The translations under genes were made by a program, and so were the position numbers. A model generated the notes under the pieces. That model ran no database searches and was not told the DNA's origin. It worked only from the letters and a program-made list of their open reading frames with translations. From Nioella ostreopsis (GTDB lineage: Bacteria; Pseudomonadota; Alphaproteobacteria; Rhodobacterales; Rhodobacteraceae), in contig NZ_RCIQ01000001.1 in NCBI RefSeq assembly GCF_004000255.1, positions 124,001-188,000 on the forward strand: a stretch of DNA of 64,000 bases, given 5' to 3'. Of this stretch, positions 26,725 through 34,259 are shown piece by piece. How positions within the stretch are numbered: the stretch's first letter is position 1; each line of letters starts with the position of its first letter.

Positions 26725-28029
26725 TCACACCGCAGCCCGCAAGATCTTACCGACCAGATCGGGTTGTTCGATCTGCGGCATGTGACCGATCCCGTCGAAG
26801 AGGTGCAGAGCGACGCGGCCCGGTGCCCGCAGCGCATGGTTCCACGGAATGATTGCATCCCGTTTGCCCCAGATGATCCGGGTGGGCACCTCGACCCGAT
26901 CAAGCGCGGCGCGCAGGTCGAAGGCCTGTACCCCGTCAGGGAAAAGCGTATCGGCCAGCGCCACCTGGGCGGCGCGCAGGGCTGGGTCGCTACGCCCTGC
27001 CATTGCAAGGCGGATGTAGGATTCCGTGACCAGTTTCTCTTCCGCGACCAGCGATTTCAGCCACGGTCCCAGGCTCTCTGCGCGGGTCGCCCTGCAAATG
27101 CCAGTCAGTGCCGAGCCGTTGATTTCAGGCCCCAGACCTGCAGGCGCAATCAGCGTCAGCGAGGCAATGGAGCGTAGCCGCGTATCGGCCAGTGCCAGGC
27201 TCAGGGCGCCTCCGAGGCTGTGGCCGATCAGATGTGCCTGATCCAGCTGCAGCGCGTCGAAGGCGTGGCGCAGTTCCTTCACGAGATCTGCAAATCCGGG
27301 GAACCGTCGCCTTGGAGACTTGCCATGACAGGGCAGCTCGATGCGGATCAATGGGCGATGCTTGAGATATGGCTCAAGCGGGGCCCAACTGGGCGCATCG
27401 CTGGCGAACCCATGCAGGAGAACGACCGGGGTTCCCGTCCCGCCCTTGCTGCGGGTCACCGCGAGCGGGCCGGTTTCCGAAGTGAAGCCGGGCGGTGCGG
27501 AAAGGGTGGCGACGCTGTTCAGGGCGGACCGGACATCCTCGGCCTGCACGCGGCCGCGCGGGCCGGTGCCGGGAATGGCATCAATTCCCAACCCGGCCTC
27601 TCGGGCCAGCCGGCGGGCGCTTGGGGTGGCGCGGGGCCGATCCGCCGTGGGAACGGCTTCGGCATCGGAAGGCCGGGACACGACGCTGGCAGCCTCGGAC
27701 GAGTGGTCCGGGGCGGGCGCCGCTGCCGGGGCCGGAGCAGGGGTATTGGCACCAGAGATGGCAAAGGGCTTGGGCTGTTCGCCGATCGCCTCCCCATCGG
27801 CATAAAGCCAGGCCACTGCTTCGCCGATGGGGATCTCGGACCCTTCTGGCGCGGCAAAGTGCAGAACGCCGGCGTCAGGGGCCTCGATCTCCATCGCGGC
27901 CTTGTCGGTTTCGATGTCGAAGAGCGGCGCACCCTTGGCCACCGCTTCACCCTCGCCGACATGCCATGACATGATCTTGCCGCTGGCCATGTCCATGTCG
28001 ACCTTGGGCATGATGACTTCAACGGGCAT
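26725..28029 (-). CDS. acoC: Acetoin-dehydrogenase-type E2: lipoyl domain plus alpha/beta hydrolase
   Basis: 434 residues: lipoyl domain 1-80 with the lipoyl-Lys43 in ETDKAAMEIE; an Ala/Pro-rich linker 95-130; an E3/E1-binding domain 131-168 (RATPSARRLAREAGL); then an alpha/beta-hydrolase domain with Ser271 (GHSLGG), Asp391 and His416 in place of the normal HxxxDG acyltransferase core. This is the AcoC arrangement of acetoin cleavage systems, which transfer the acyl group formed by E1 from lipoate to CoA. The start shares one base with the acoB stop. No E3 (lipoamide dehydrogenase) is in the window. Confidence 0.9.
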   Translation of the reverse strand: MPVEVIMPKVDMDMASGKIMSWHVGEGEAVAKGAPLFDIETDKAAMEIEAPDAGVLHFAAPEGSEIPIGEAVAWLYADGEAIGEQPKPFAISGANTPAPAPAAAPAPDHSSEAASVVSRPSDAEAVPTADRPRATPSARRLAREAGLGIDAIPGTGPRGRVQAEDVRSALNSVATLSAPPGFTSETGPLAVTRSKGGTGTPVVLLHGFASDAPSWAPLEPYLKHRPLIRIELPCHGKSPRRRFPGFADLVKELRHAFDALQLDQAHLIGHSLGGALSLALADTRLRSIASLTLIAPAGLGPEINGSALTGICRATRAESLGPWLKSLVAEEKLVTESYIRLAMAGRSDPALRAAQVALADTLFPDGVQAFDLRAALDRVEVPTRIIWGKRDAIIPWNHALRAPGRVALHLFDGIGHMPQIEQPDLVGKILRAAV

Positions 28030-29045
28030 CAGATCTGTCCTTTCGCCAGCGACCGGGCCGCGTTCAGGATGTCAGGCATCTGTGGCACCGCCGCCTTTTC
28101 CAGTTCCGGGTTGTAGGGGATCGGGCATTCCGCGCCGCCAAGCCGGATGATCGGCGCATCGAGGAAGTCGAACGCGTCGCTTTCGGCGACCATGGCCGAG
28201 ATCTCGGCCCCGACTCCGAGCGTTTTCACACCTTCATAGACGCAGACCAGACGGCCGGTCTTGCGCACGGAGTCGAGCACCGTGTCCCGGTCCATCGGAC
28301 GGACCGTGCGCAGGTCGATCACTTCGGCCTCGATGCCATCTGCAGCCAGCGTCTCGGCCGCAGCCAGCGCCTTGTGGACCATCAGCGAGGTTGCAACGAT
28401 GGTCACATCCTTGCCCTCGCGCCGCACGGCGGCTTTGCCGATTGGGGTGGTGTAGTAACCCTCGGGCACGTGGCCCTTCATCTTGTAGAGAATCTTGTGC
28501 TCGAAGATCATCACGGGATCGGGATCCGCGAGGGCCGCCAGCAGCATGCCCTTGACGTCTTCGGGCGTCGACGGCTGCAGCACTTTCAGCCCCGGAACGT
28601 GGCCGAGCCAGGCTTCGATGCTCTGCGAGTGCTGCGCTGCCGCGCCGGTGCCGGATCCAGCCGGAAAGCGCATCACAAGGGGGACGGAGACCGATCCGCC
28701 AAGCATGTAGCGTACCTTGGCGGCCTGATTGACGATCTGTTCCATGGCCAGGGCGGCAAAGTCCGAGAACTGAAACTCGAAAATTGGCTTAAGGCCCGTC
28801 AGCGCCGCGCCAACCGCGACACCGGCCCCGCCAAGTTCGGAAATTGGCGTGTCGATCACGCGGTCCTCGCCGTACTTATGGACGAGATCGCCGGTCACCT
28901 GAAAGGCGCCGCCGTAGACGCCTATGTCTTCGCCCATCAGAACGACGGCCGGGTCCGATCCGAGGGCGATATCCATCGCCTCACGGATGGCCTCTGCGTA
29001 GCTCAACTCGCGGGTTGGGGCTTCAATCTCTACATGCGTGTTCAT
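28029..29045 (-). CDS. acoB: Acetoin-dehydrogenase-type E1 beta subunit
   Basis: A 338-residue transketolase-like beta subunit: [36 protein letters not shown] at the N-terminus, [22 protein letters not shown] in the middle and the C-terminal [16 protein letters not shown]. It pairs with the alpha subunit to form the thiamine-diphosphate E1 that splits an acyloin or decarboxylates a 2-oxo acid. It overlaps acoA by 4 bp. Sequence by eye cannot separate acetoin from branched 2-oxo acid specificity; the hydrolase-type E2 favours the acyloin reaction. Confidence 0.88.
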   Translation of the reverse strand: MNTHVEIEAPTRELSYAEAIREAMDIALGSDPAVVLMGEDIGVYGGAFQVTGDLVHKYGEDRVIDTPISELGGAGVAVGAALTGLKPIFEFQFSDFAALAMEQIVNQAAKVRYMLGGSVSVPLVMRFPAGSGTGAAAQHSQSIEAWLGHVPGLKVLQPSTPEDVKGMLLAALADPDPVMIFEHKILYKMKGHVPEGYYTTPIGKAAVRREGKDVTIVATSLMVHKALAAAETLAADGIEAEVIDLRTVRPMDRDTVLDSVRKTGRLVCVYEGVKTLGVGAEISAMVAESDAFDFLDAPIIRLGGAECPIPYNPELEKAAVPQMPDILNAARSLAKGQI

Positions 29046-30058
29046 GCTGCCGTCTCCGTGTAGACGTCGCGGGTCAGTTGGGTGATGTCCGGGTCGGGAC
29101 CGCCGCGGGCGAATTCGATTGCCTCGGCAATTTCGCGGTCCGTGCCAGCGTCGATGTCCGCAAGCTCTGCCTCGGTCAGAATGCCATGGGCGATCAGATC
29201 GGCGGCAAAACGTGGGATCGGGTCACGCGCCATCCAATCGGAGATCTCTTCCTTGGTCCGATAGCGGTTGCGGTCGGACTTGGAATGTCCACGCCAGCGA
29301 TAGGTGACGTTTTCCACCAGAGAGGGGCCCTCGCCAGCGCGGGCGCGCGCGACAGCGCCGTCGATCGCCTCGGCCACGGCCGAGATGTCGTTGCCGTCTA
29401 CGGATACGCCCGGGATGTCATAGCCCTTGGCCCGGTCGGCGATGGACTTGACCGAGGTCGAGCGCTGGATCGAGGTCGACATGCCATACTTGTTGTTCTC
29501 GCAAACGAAGACGACCGGCAGCTTCCACACGGCGGCCATGTTCACCGATTCATGGAAGGCGCCTTCGTTATTGGCCCCGTCCCCGAAGAAGCAGATGGTA
29601 ACATCGTCGCGCCCAAGCCGCTTTGCCGACAACGCCGCGCCAACAGCAATGGGAAGCCCGCCACCGACGATGCCATTGGCCCCGAGGTTCCCCTTTGACG
29701 GATCCGCGATATGCATCGACCCGCCACGGCCTCGGCAATAGCCAGTTTCCTTGCCGAAAAACTCGGCAAACATCTTGGCGACATCGGCACCCTTGGCGAT
29801 GCAGTGGCCATGGCCGCGATGCGTCGAGGTGATCTTGTCGGCATCCGTCAGCGACAGGCAGGTGCCGACGCTGCTGGCCTCTTGCCCGATGCACAGGTGC
29901 ATGGTGCCGTGGATCAGACCACGGGTATAGCTTTCCTCGGCCCCCTCTTCGAACTTGCGGATGAGATACATCTTGCGCAGGGCATCCTTCAGCTTCTCCG
30001 GCGTATGAGTCCGGATCGCATAGGGGATGTTGCTGTCGTCGTTCCTGTCAGTGGACAT
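29042..30058 (-). CDS. acoA: Acetoin-dehydrogenase-type E1 alpha subunit
   Basis: About 338 residues from the ATG at 30058, chosen for the AAGGAA 7 nt upstream; an ATG at 30076 would add six residues. Thiamine diphosphate site: [31 protein letters not shown]; active-site region [16 protein letters not shown] and [11 protein letters not shown]. It overlaps the SAF-domain oxidoreductase by 11 bp and acoB by 4 bp, so the three enzyme genes and the oxidoreductase are tightly coupled. Confidence 0.9.
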   Translation of the reverse strand: MSTDRNDDSNIPYAIRTHTPEKLKDALRKMYLIRKFEEGAEESYTRGLIHGTMHLCIGQEASSVGTCLSLTDADKITSTHRGHGHCIAKGADVAKMFAEFFGKETGYCRGRGGSMHIADPSKGNLGANGIVGGGLPIAVGAALSAKRLGRDDVTICFFGDGANNEGAFHESVNMAAVWKLPVVFVCENNKYGMSTSIQRSTSVKSIADRAKGYDIPGVSVDGNDISAVAEAIDGAVARARAGEGPSLVENVTYRWRGHSKSDRNRYRTKEEISDWMARDPIPRFAADLIAHGILTEAELADIDAGTDREIAEAIEFARGGPDPDITQLTRDVYTETAA

Positions 30059-31382
30059 CGGCCAGTTCCTTGCCATAAAGCATTTCGTCCTGCCGCTTGC
30101 GCAGCGCGACGAGCTTGGTGTTCGGGAGAGTTGCGTTTTTGGCGGTGATCAGCTCGCCCTTGCGGATCGGGGCGGTGACGACGGCGCCAGTCAGCATTCC
30201 TGCGGGCAGAGCCTGGGCCGCCTGCGCGCGGGACACTTGCATGGCCCAAGCGCGGTAGGTGTATTCGCCGATCTGGTCCAGTTTCTCGCCGGGCTTCAGA
30301 TCGCGCTTGGCAACGGCACAGACCTCGGCCACCGGTTTGTCGAGCGGAACCATATCTGCCTTGCCATAAAGCACGACGCGGGCACAGGTCAGCGGCACCT
30401 CCAGCGAGGTCAGGTGATAGGGGCGGATAAACTCGAAATAGGGGCCGTCGCCCATCTTCAGGTCGCGCATGCGTTCGTGGATGCGCGGATGTTCGGCCTC
30501 GGCGATGACGAAAACCCCGGGGGAGACGCCCTTGCCGATGGAATAATCCACCCGGCCGATATCCGACAGGATACCGCCATCCTTTTTCGGGATCAGCACC
30601 TTGGCCAGTTCCTTCGGCCCGGCGGCGGGGCCATGCATGCCGTCACAATCCGGGATCAGCCCGGTGGCATTGGCGATCGCGGCCATTTCCACGGCGGTCT
30701 TCGACCCGTCGACGAATTCCACCAGAAGGCGCGGGTTCATGTGCCGCGCGATAGCCTCGGCCGCATAGGCGTCGGGCGTGGCGTCGATGTTCAGCGGGTT
30801 GTTCTTGCCCTTTCCGGCGCACACGATGCGGTGCCCCATGGCCGAGACGAATTCGATCAGCTCCATGCAGGAGGACGGCTCGTCGCCCGCGCCGAGGCTG
30901 TAGATGACGCCGAGCCGGTCGGCCTCGCGGCGCAGGTAGGAGCCGATGGTGATATCGGCCTCGACATTCATCATCACCAGATGCTTGCCGCGCTCCATCG
31001 CGCGCAGCCCGATTTCGGCGCCGACGGCTGGCACGCCGGTGGCGTCGATCACCACGTCGATCAGGCCTGATTCCAGCAGCGCGTCGGCATTGTCTGTAAT
31101 GGCGGTCTTGCCGCTTTCGATGGCGGCGTTGATGGCATCGGTCGTGCCTGCGTCCTGACTATGGCCCGTACCCATGCGGGCGATTTCGACAGCCTTGTGC
31201 GCGGAGGGCAGGTTCAGCTCCGCGATTGCGGCCACATCGACCCCATCCATCATGGCGGCCCGAGTTACGATGTCGGTGCCCATCTCACCGGAGCCAATGA
31301 GGCCGATGCGAACCGGCCTTCCGGTGTCGGCGCGGGCGGCGAGATCCTTGGCGAGGCCGGTGAGGGCAATGTTTGAAGGCAT
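30048..31382 (-). CDS. SAF-domain NAD(P)-dependent oxidoreductase (COG4091, DRL-like)
   Basis: A 444-residue protein. The N-terminal Rossmann fold has GSGEMG at 30-35; a homoserine-dehydrogenase-like middle contains [17 protein letters not shown] and [17 protein letters not shown]; the C-terminal ~90 residues form a SAF domain ([16 protein letters not shown] ... [13 protein letters not shown]). This is the family of the Brucella DRL enzyme, which interconverts 1-deoxyxylulose-5-phosphate and methylerythritol-4-phosphate, but most members are uncharacterised. First gene of the operon with acoABC and SorC2. In this catabolic setting it probably oxidises or isomerises a sugar or polyol (phosphate) to the ketone that E1 then cleaves; this is inference. 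Confidence 0.8.
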   Translation of the reverse strand: MPSNIALTGLAKDLAARADTGRPVRIGLIGSGEMGTDIVTRAAMMDGVDVAAIAELNLPSAHKAVEIARMGTGHSQDAGTTDAINAAIESGKTAITDNADALLESGLIDVVIDATGVPAVGAEIGLRAMERGKHLVMMNVEADITIGSYLRREADRLGVIYSLGAGDEPSSCMELIEFVSAMGHRIVCAGKGKNNPLNIDATPDAYAAEAIARHMNPRLLVEFVDGSKTAVEMAAIANATGLIPDCDGMHGPAAGPKELAKVLIPKKDGGILSDIGRVDYSIGKGVSPGVFVIAEAEHPRIHERMRDLKMGDGPYFEFIRPYHLTSLEVPLTCARVVLYGKADMVPLDKPVAEVCAVAKRDLKPGEKLDQIGEYTYRAWAMQVSRAQAAQALPAGMLTGAVVTAPIRKGELITAKNATLPNTKLVALRKRQDEMLYGKELADVH

Positions 31383-31442
31383 GTTCTGCGATCCCTTTCT
31401 GAATGCGTGGAGGATTGCCTTTCGGCCGTTGGTCCCGCAGTA

Positions 31443-31465
31443 GATGAACTAAAGTATATCTGTCA
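31443..31465 (-). promoter_or_regulatory. Promoter/operator of the SAF-oxidoreductase-aco operon
   Basis: On the minus strand this reads TGACAGATATACTTTAGTTCATC; one base further upstream completes a TTGACA -35 (31466-31461). The ATATA and GTTCATC elements match the dehydrogenase promoter at 17642-17661. It is 61-83 bp upstream of the oxidoreductase start. Confidence 0.45.
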
Positions 31466-31631
31466 ATAAAAATGTTCAAACACGGCGAGGCGATGGAACG
31501 CGAAAACCCAAGCGGGTTCCGATTTTTCTGGAAGATTTCAGCGAAAAAGGATAGTCTTGTCACGAGACGCCCCTGCATTGCCAAGGGAATCTGGGAGAAG
31601 AGATCGAACATTATGACTATAGGAAGAACAA

Positions 31632-31736
31632 ATGCACGATTTCGACACAATGGTTCACCGACCAGACCCCTTGGCGGTCTCTGGTGGTGTGTGGGCGAAG
31701 ATCCGTTTCGCACCGCTGGCGGGGCAGGGGCGATGA
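31632..31736 (+). CDS. Possible 34-residue small protein
   Basis: ATG at 31632 preceded by AGGAAG with 6-nt spacing, the best ribosome site in this gap. The frame encodes 34 residues (MHDFDTMVHRP ... PLAGQGR) and its TGA overlaps the ATG of the next gene as ATGA, the usual sign of translational coupling. No family is recognised. It could be a leader peptide that sets translation of the downstream uncharacterised gene, or a small protein in its own right. Confidence 0.4.
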   Translation: MHDFDTMVHRPDPLAVSGGVWAKIRFAPLAGQGR

Positions 31737-32437
31737 CCCATCCTTTCCCGCCATCTCTGTCACCCGGTCTCGGTGCGTCCGTCCTGCGCGACGCCTTGCG
31801 TGGTGTGACCCACATGGCCGGGCTGGCGCAGGATGCGCTTCGTCCAATCTCGCCACATCTACCGCTTCCATTGCGCGACGCCGTTGAAGGCGGACTGCGC
31901 ACCCTTGAGACTTTGACGCGTGAAGAAAACGCAGCACCGCTTGATGCTGCCACGCTTGAACGCGCTCAGGCATTCGTCATCGGCAGGAGCGACCGCACCG
32001 CAGATGCAGAGGCCTGCGCCAGATGCCTCGGCTTCGCGTGGCAGCATCTCGGGCGTGACCATGAGGGCCTGCACCATATGCTGTTCAGTGAAGCGGTAAC
32101 GGCAGGACTTTTGTGCAAGCTGGCCGAGTGCCACGACAGCACTGAGACGCAAAGGGCTGCGGCTATTCTGGAAACGATCATCGGATCGGGTGCGATCCTG
32201 ATGCTGCCGGGTTCGCCCGTCGGGACAGAGAACGGGATCGAACTGGCCTGCGAAGACATCGTCAGTTCGGCCCTGGTTTGGCTCTTGGCAGAGCGCGCGG
32301 CCTCCACAACCCAAGAGCTTGCCCTGCTGGACATGGCGCAGGCCCTGACACGGTCGACAGCTGATGCGACTGCCTCGGGCAAGCTGTCCAGGGCAGCCCG
32401 TACAGCACAGCTGCGCAACCTCGCAACGCACCTTTAG
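31733..32437 (+). CDS. Uncharacterised helical protein
   Basis: 234 residues from the ATG at 31733; a longer in-frame extension to 31472 reads like non-coding DNA. I do not recognise a family. The protein is rich in Ala and Leu and predicted mostly helical, with Cys near CARCLGFAWQHL and no signal peptide or membrane segment. It overlaps the 34-residue ORF by 4 bp and is 9 bp before the next uncharacterised gene, so the three form one unit. It is divergent from the SAF-oxidoreductase operon but shows no functional link to it. Confidence 0.65.
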   Translation: MTHPFPPSLSPGLGASVLRDALRGVTHMAGLAQDALRPISPHLPLPLRDAVEGGLRTLETLTREENAAPLDAATLERAQAFVIGRSDRTADAEACARCLGFAWQHLGRDHEGLHHMLFSEAVTAGLLCKLAECHDSTETQRAAAILETIIGSGAILMLPGSPVGTENGIELACEDIVSSALVWLLAERAASTTQELALLDMAQALTRSTADATASGKLSRAARTAQLRNLATHL

Positions 32438-32446
32438 GAATCGACC

Positions 32447-33061
32447 ATGCAAATCCTCATGACCGAACCCGACAGCGCATTGGCCTTGCACAAGGAAGCG
32501 CAGCGATTGCGTTGGTTGTTCGAGGCATTTGAACACCAGCAACATGTGACCGAGCAGGAAACCGGTTTCACATACCGCACTGACCGGCATGACCTGGCAT
32601 TGGCCTTTGCCGACTGGCTGAAGGATTTCGAAGCTCAGAAACCTGCCGATTCCCGCAGCAACGCCGCCTATGTCGGTTTCGCGGCCGGGCTGATGCTGCG
32701 GGCCCTGATCCGCCACACCCCTTCGAGCGTCAGCGCGAGGCCCAAGGCCGCGCAGGAAAACGATCCCGCGCATTTCTGGCCGGAAGGATATCTCTACGTT
32801 GCATTCTGCCTGAGTGTCAGGGGCCAGGTGCTGCGGTCAGACTACGGCGAACGGCAATATCAGAGCGGTAAGCTGGGCGATCTGCGAACCTGGTGGAGCT
32901 TCAAGGAAAATACCTCCGAAGACCCGTCGCGGGCGATCGGATTCCTGGATCTCTTTGCCGGATGTGAACCGGCATGGGACGTCCCGCAGATTTTCAGGGG
33001 GCGGCCGGGCTTCCGTCTTGCCACTGGGCAGCCGGGTCAAACCGGTGGTCATCTCAGGTGA
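32447..33061 (+). CDS. Uncharacterised protein
   Basis: 204 residues, AGGAA 6 nt before the ATG. No family recognised. The N-terminal half is helical (LALHKEAQRLRWLFEAFEHQQHV); the middle has a hydrophobic AAYVGFAAGLMLRALI stretch, probably buried rather than transmembrane; the C-terminal third (FWPEGYLYVAFCLSVRG, LRTWWSFKEN) is aromatic-rich. It follows the previous gene by 9 bp. A perfect palindrome CTGACGGCCGTCAG (33066-33079) starts 4 bp after the stop. Confidence 0.65.
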   Translation: MQILMTEPDSALALHKEAQRLRWLFEAFEHQQHVTEQETGFTYRTDRHDLALAFADWLKDFEAQKPADSRSNAAYVGFAAGLMLRALIRHTPSSVSARPKAAQENDPAHFWPEGYLYVAFCLSVRGQVLRSDYGERQYQSGKLGDLRTWWSFKENTSEDPSRAIGFLDLFAGCEPAWDVPQIFRGRPGFRLATGQPGQTGGHLR

Positions 33062-33065
33062 ATTT

Positions 33066-33079
33066 CTGACGGCCGTCAG
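33066..33079. other. 14-bp perfect palindrome after the stop codon
   Basis: CTGACGGCCGTCAG. It has no loop, so it is a poor terminator unless the centre opens; a protein-binding site is possible. It lies between the ends of two convergent genes. Confidence 0.35.
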
Positions 33080-33134
33080 TCACAATCCAGCCGGAGCCCC
33101 CTGACGACAGGCGCTGTAGGGGGGAAGCCCGTGT

Positions 33135-33824
33135 TCAACTGGTTTTGACTGTCTTGGTCGCGTAGGCTGCGCGGAGGGAATCCGCCGCATCCAGAGAATG
33201 CGCGGTCATGAGGTCTTCCGCCGCCTCGGAATCGCCAGCAAGGATGGCATCGAGAATCTCCGCGTGCTGTCGCCAGATCTCTTGCGGCAGATCGCCTTGG
33301 CGCAAGGTTTCGTTCATTGCGCGACGCAGAACGCGCCAGTGAGGTTCAGCCGTCTTGGCCAGCAACGGATTGCCTGACGCAGCATAAAACAACTGGTGCA
33401 AAGCCGCATCCTGGCGCACTTGCTCGGCAACATCTTCGGCCACGACGGCGGCCTCGCCCCGGCGCAAAATCTCAAGTCCCCGGGTTTTCAGATCCCGTTT
33501 GGCGTCCGCATCGGCACGAATGCGGCGTGCCGCCTCTCTTGCGGCGAGGCCGTCCAGAACGCCGCGAATGGCATAGTGATTGCGGATGCGGTCCATATCG
33601 AGGGGCGCAACCCGAAGGCCGCGTTTGCCCGTTCGCTCGACCAGCCCGTCCAGGCGAAGCCGAAGCAGCGCCTGCTGCACAGGCTGACGCGAAACGCCGA
33701 GCCGTGCTGCCAGGTGTTCCTGCACCAGATGCTCACAAGCCGCAATTTGGCCCGTGCAGATTTCTTCCGCGACGACATCGTAGACTTGGTCCGCGATACT
33801 GGTACTTGGCTTGAGAGTCTCCAT
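33135..33824 (-). CDS. GntR-family regulator with FCD domain
   Basis: About 229 residues from the ATG at 33824 (AGGAG 12 nt upstream); an ATG at 33845 would add seven residues. N-terminal winged helix: STSIADQVYDVVAEEICTGQIAACEHLVQEHLAARLGVSRQPVQQALLRLRLDGLV. The C-terminal FCD domain shows DAALHQLFYAASGNPLL and HAEILDAILAGDSEAA with the metal-site His residues. It is divergent from iolD, with nested inverted repeats just upstream (33875-33897). FCD regulators sense small organic acids; the effector here is unknown. Confidence 0.9.
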   Translation of the reverse strand: METLKPSTSIADQVYDVVAEEICTGQIAACEHLVQEHLAARLGVSRQPVQQALLRLRLDGLVERTGKRGLRVAPLDMDRIRNHYAIRGVLDGLAAREAARRIRADADAKRDLKTRGLEILRRGEAAVVAEDVAEQVRQDAALHQLFYAASGNPLLAKTAEPHWRVLRRAMNETLRQGDLPQEIWRQHAEILDAILAGDSEAAEDLMTAHSLDAADSLRAAYATKTVKTS

Positions 33825-33874
33825 GGCGACCCAAGACTCCTGCATTCTGTATTCAGACTTCGGAAAAACTGGAT

Positions 33875-33897
33875 TTGACTGCCACAGTCAAGACTGT
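33875..33897. promoter_or_regulatory. Nested inverted repeats, likely GntR operator
   Basis: TTGACT-gccac-AGTCAA (33875-33891) is a perfect 6-bp inverted repeat; ACAGTC-aa-GACTGT (33884-33897) is a second one overlapping it. It lies 51 bp upstream of the GntR start, suiting autoregulation and possibly control toward iolD. Confidence 0.5.
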
Positions 33898-34036
33898 TGT
33901 CCCTAAGACCTGTCGGAGGCACCGCCGGAATACCCTGGCCTGAGGAGGCGTAGCCGGCACGTGCCAGCCAACTCGGTATACAGATGGGCAGGGCGGTTGT
34001 CCTTGTGGAGACCGGTTGGAATTGGTCTGCCAGCCC

Positions 34037-34195
34037 CTGACCCGCATCCCGCCCGCCAAGCCCCAGCAGAACGCCAGAGTCGAGCGCAACAACCGGACGA
34101 TCGGGCAGGAAAGGCTGGACCTCCGCATCTGCGAAACCATCGACGAGTTGCAGCAGATCGCCACCGAGTGGCTGTGTATATGCAACAAATATTGC
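34037..34195 (+). pseudogene. Remnant of an IS3-family transposase (integrase-core C-terminus)
   Basis: The frame encodes LTRIPPAKPQQNARVERNNR, then TIGQERLDLRICETIDELQQ and IATEWL. That matches the end of the DDE integrase core of IS3-type OrfB (GKPQQNAYVERYNRT ... ATEWLW). The upstream catalytic Asp residues and the C-terminal end are missing, and no terminal inverted repeats were seen. Only about 55 residues survive, so the element is dead. Confidence 0.75.
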
Positions 34196-34259
34196 GTGAC
34201 TATTGCATTGACAATGAATACTTCATAAACTGTCGAAAAGCATCGCAGGAGGAAGCGGC

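Larger units (their letters stand above)
33846..34259. other. Intergenic region between the GntR gene and iolD
   Basis: It holds the nested inverted repeats (33875-33897), an IS3-type transposase remnant (about 34037-34195) and the iolD ribosome site AGGAGGAAG. A TTGACA at 34208-34213 could be a -35 box but no good -10 follows. No intact gene. Confidence 0.7.

Noticed and set aside
30907-31158. Small plus-strand frames opposite the SAF oxidoreductase
   Set aside because: Shadows of the coding strand with no ribosome site.
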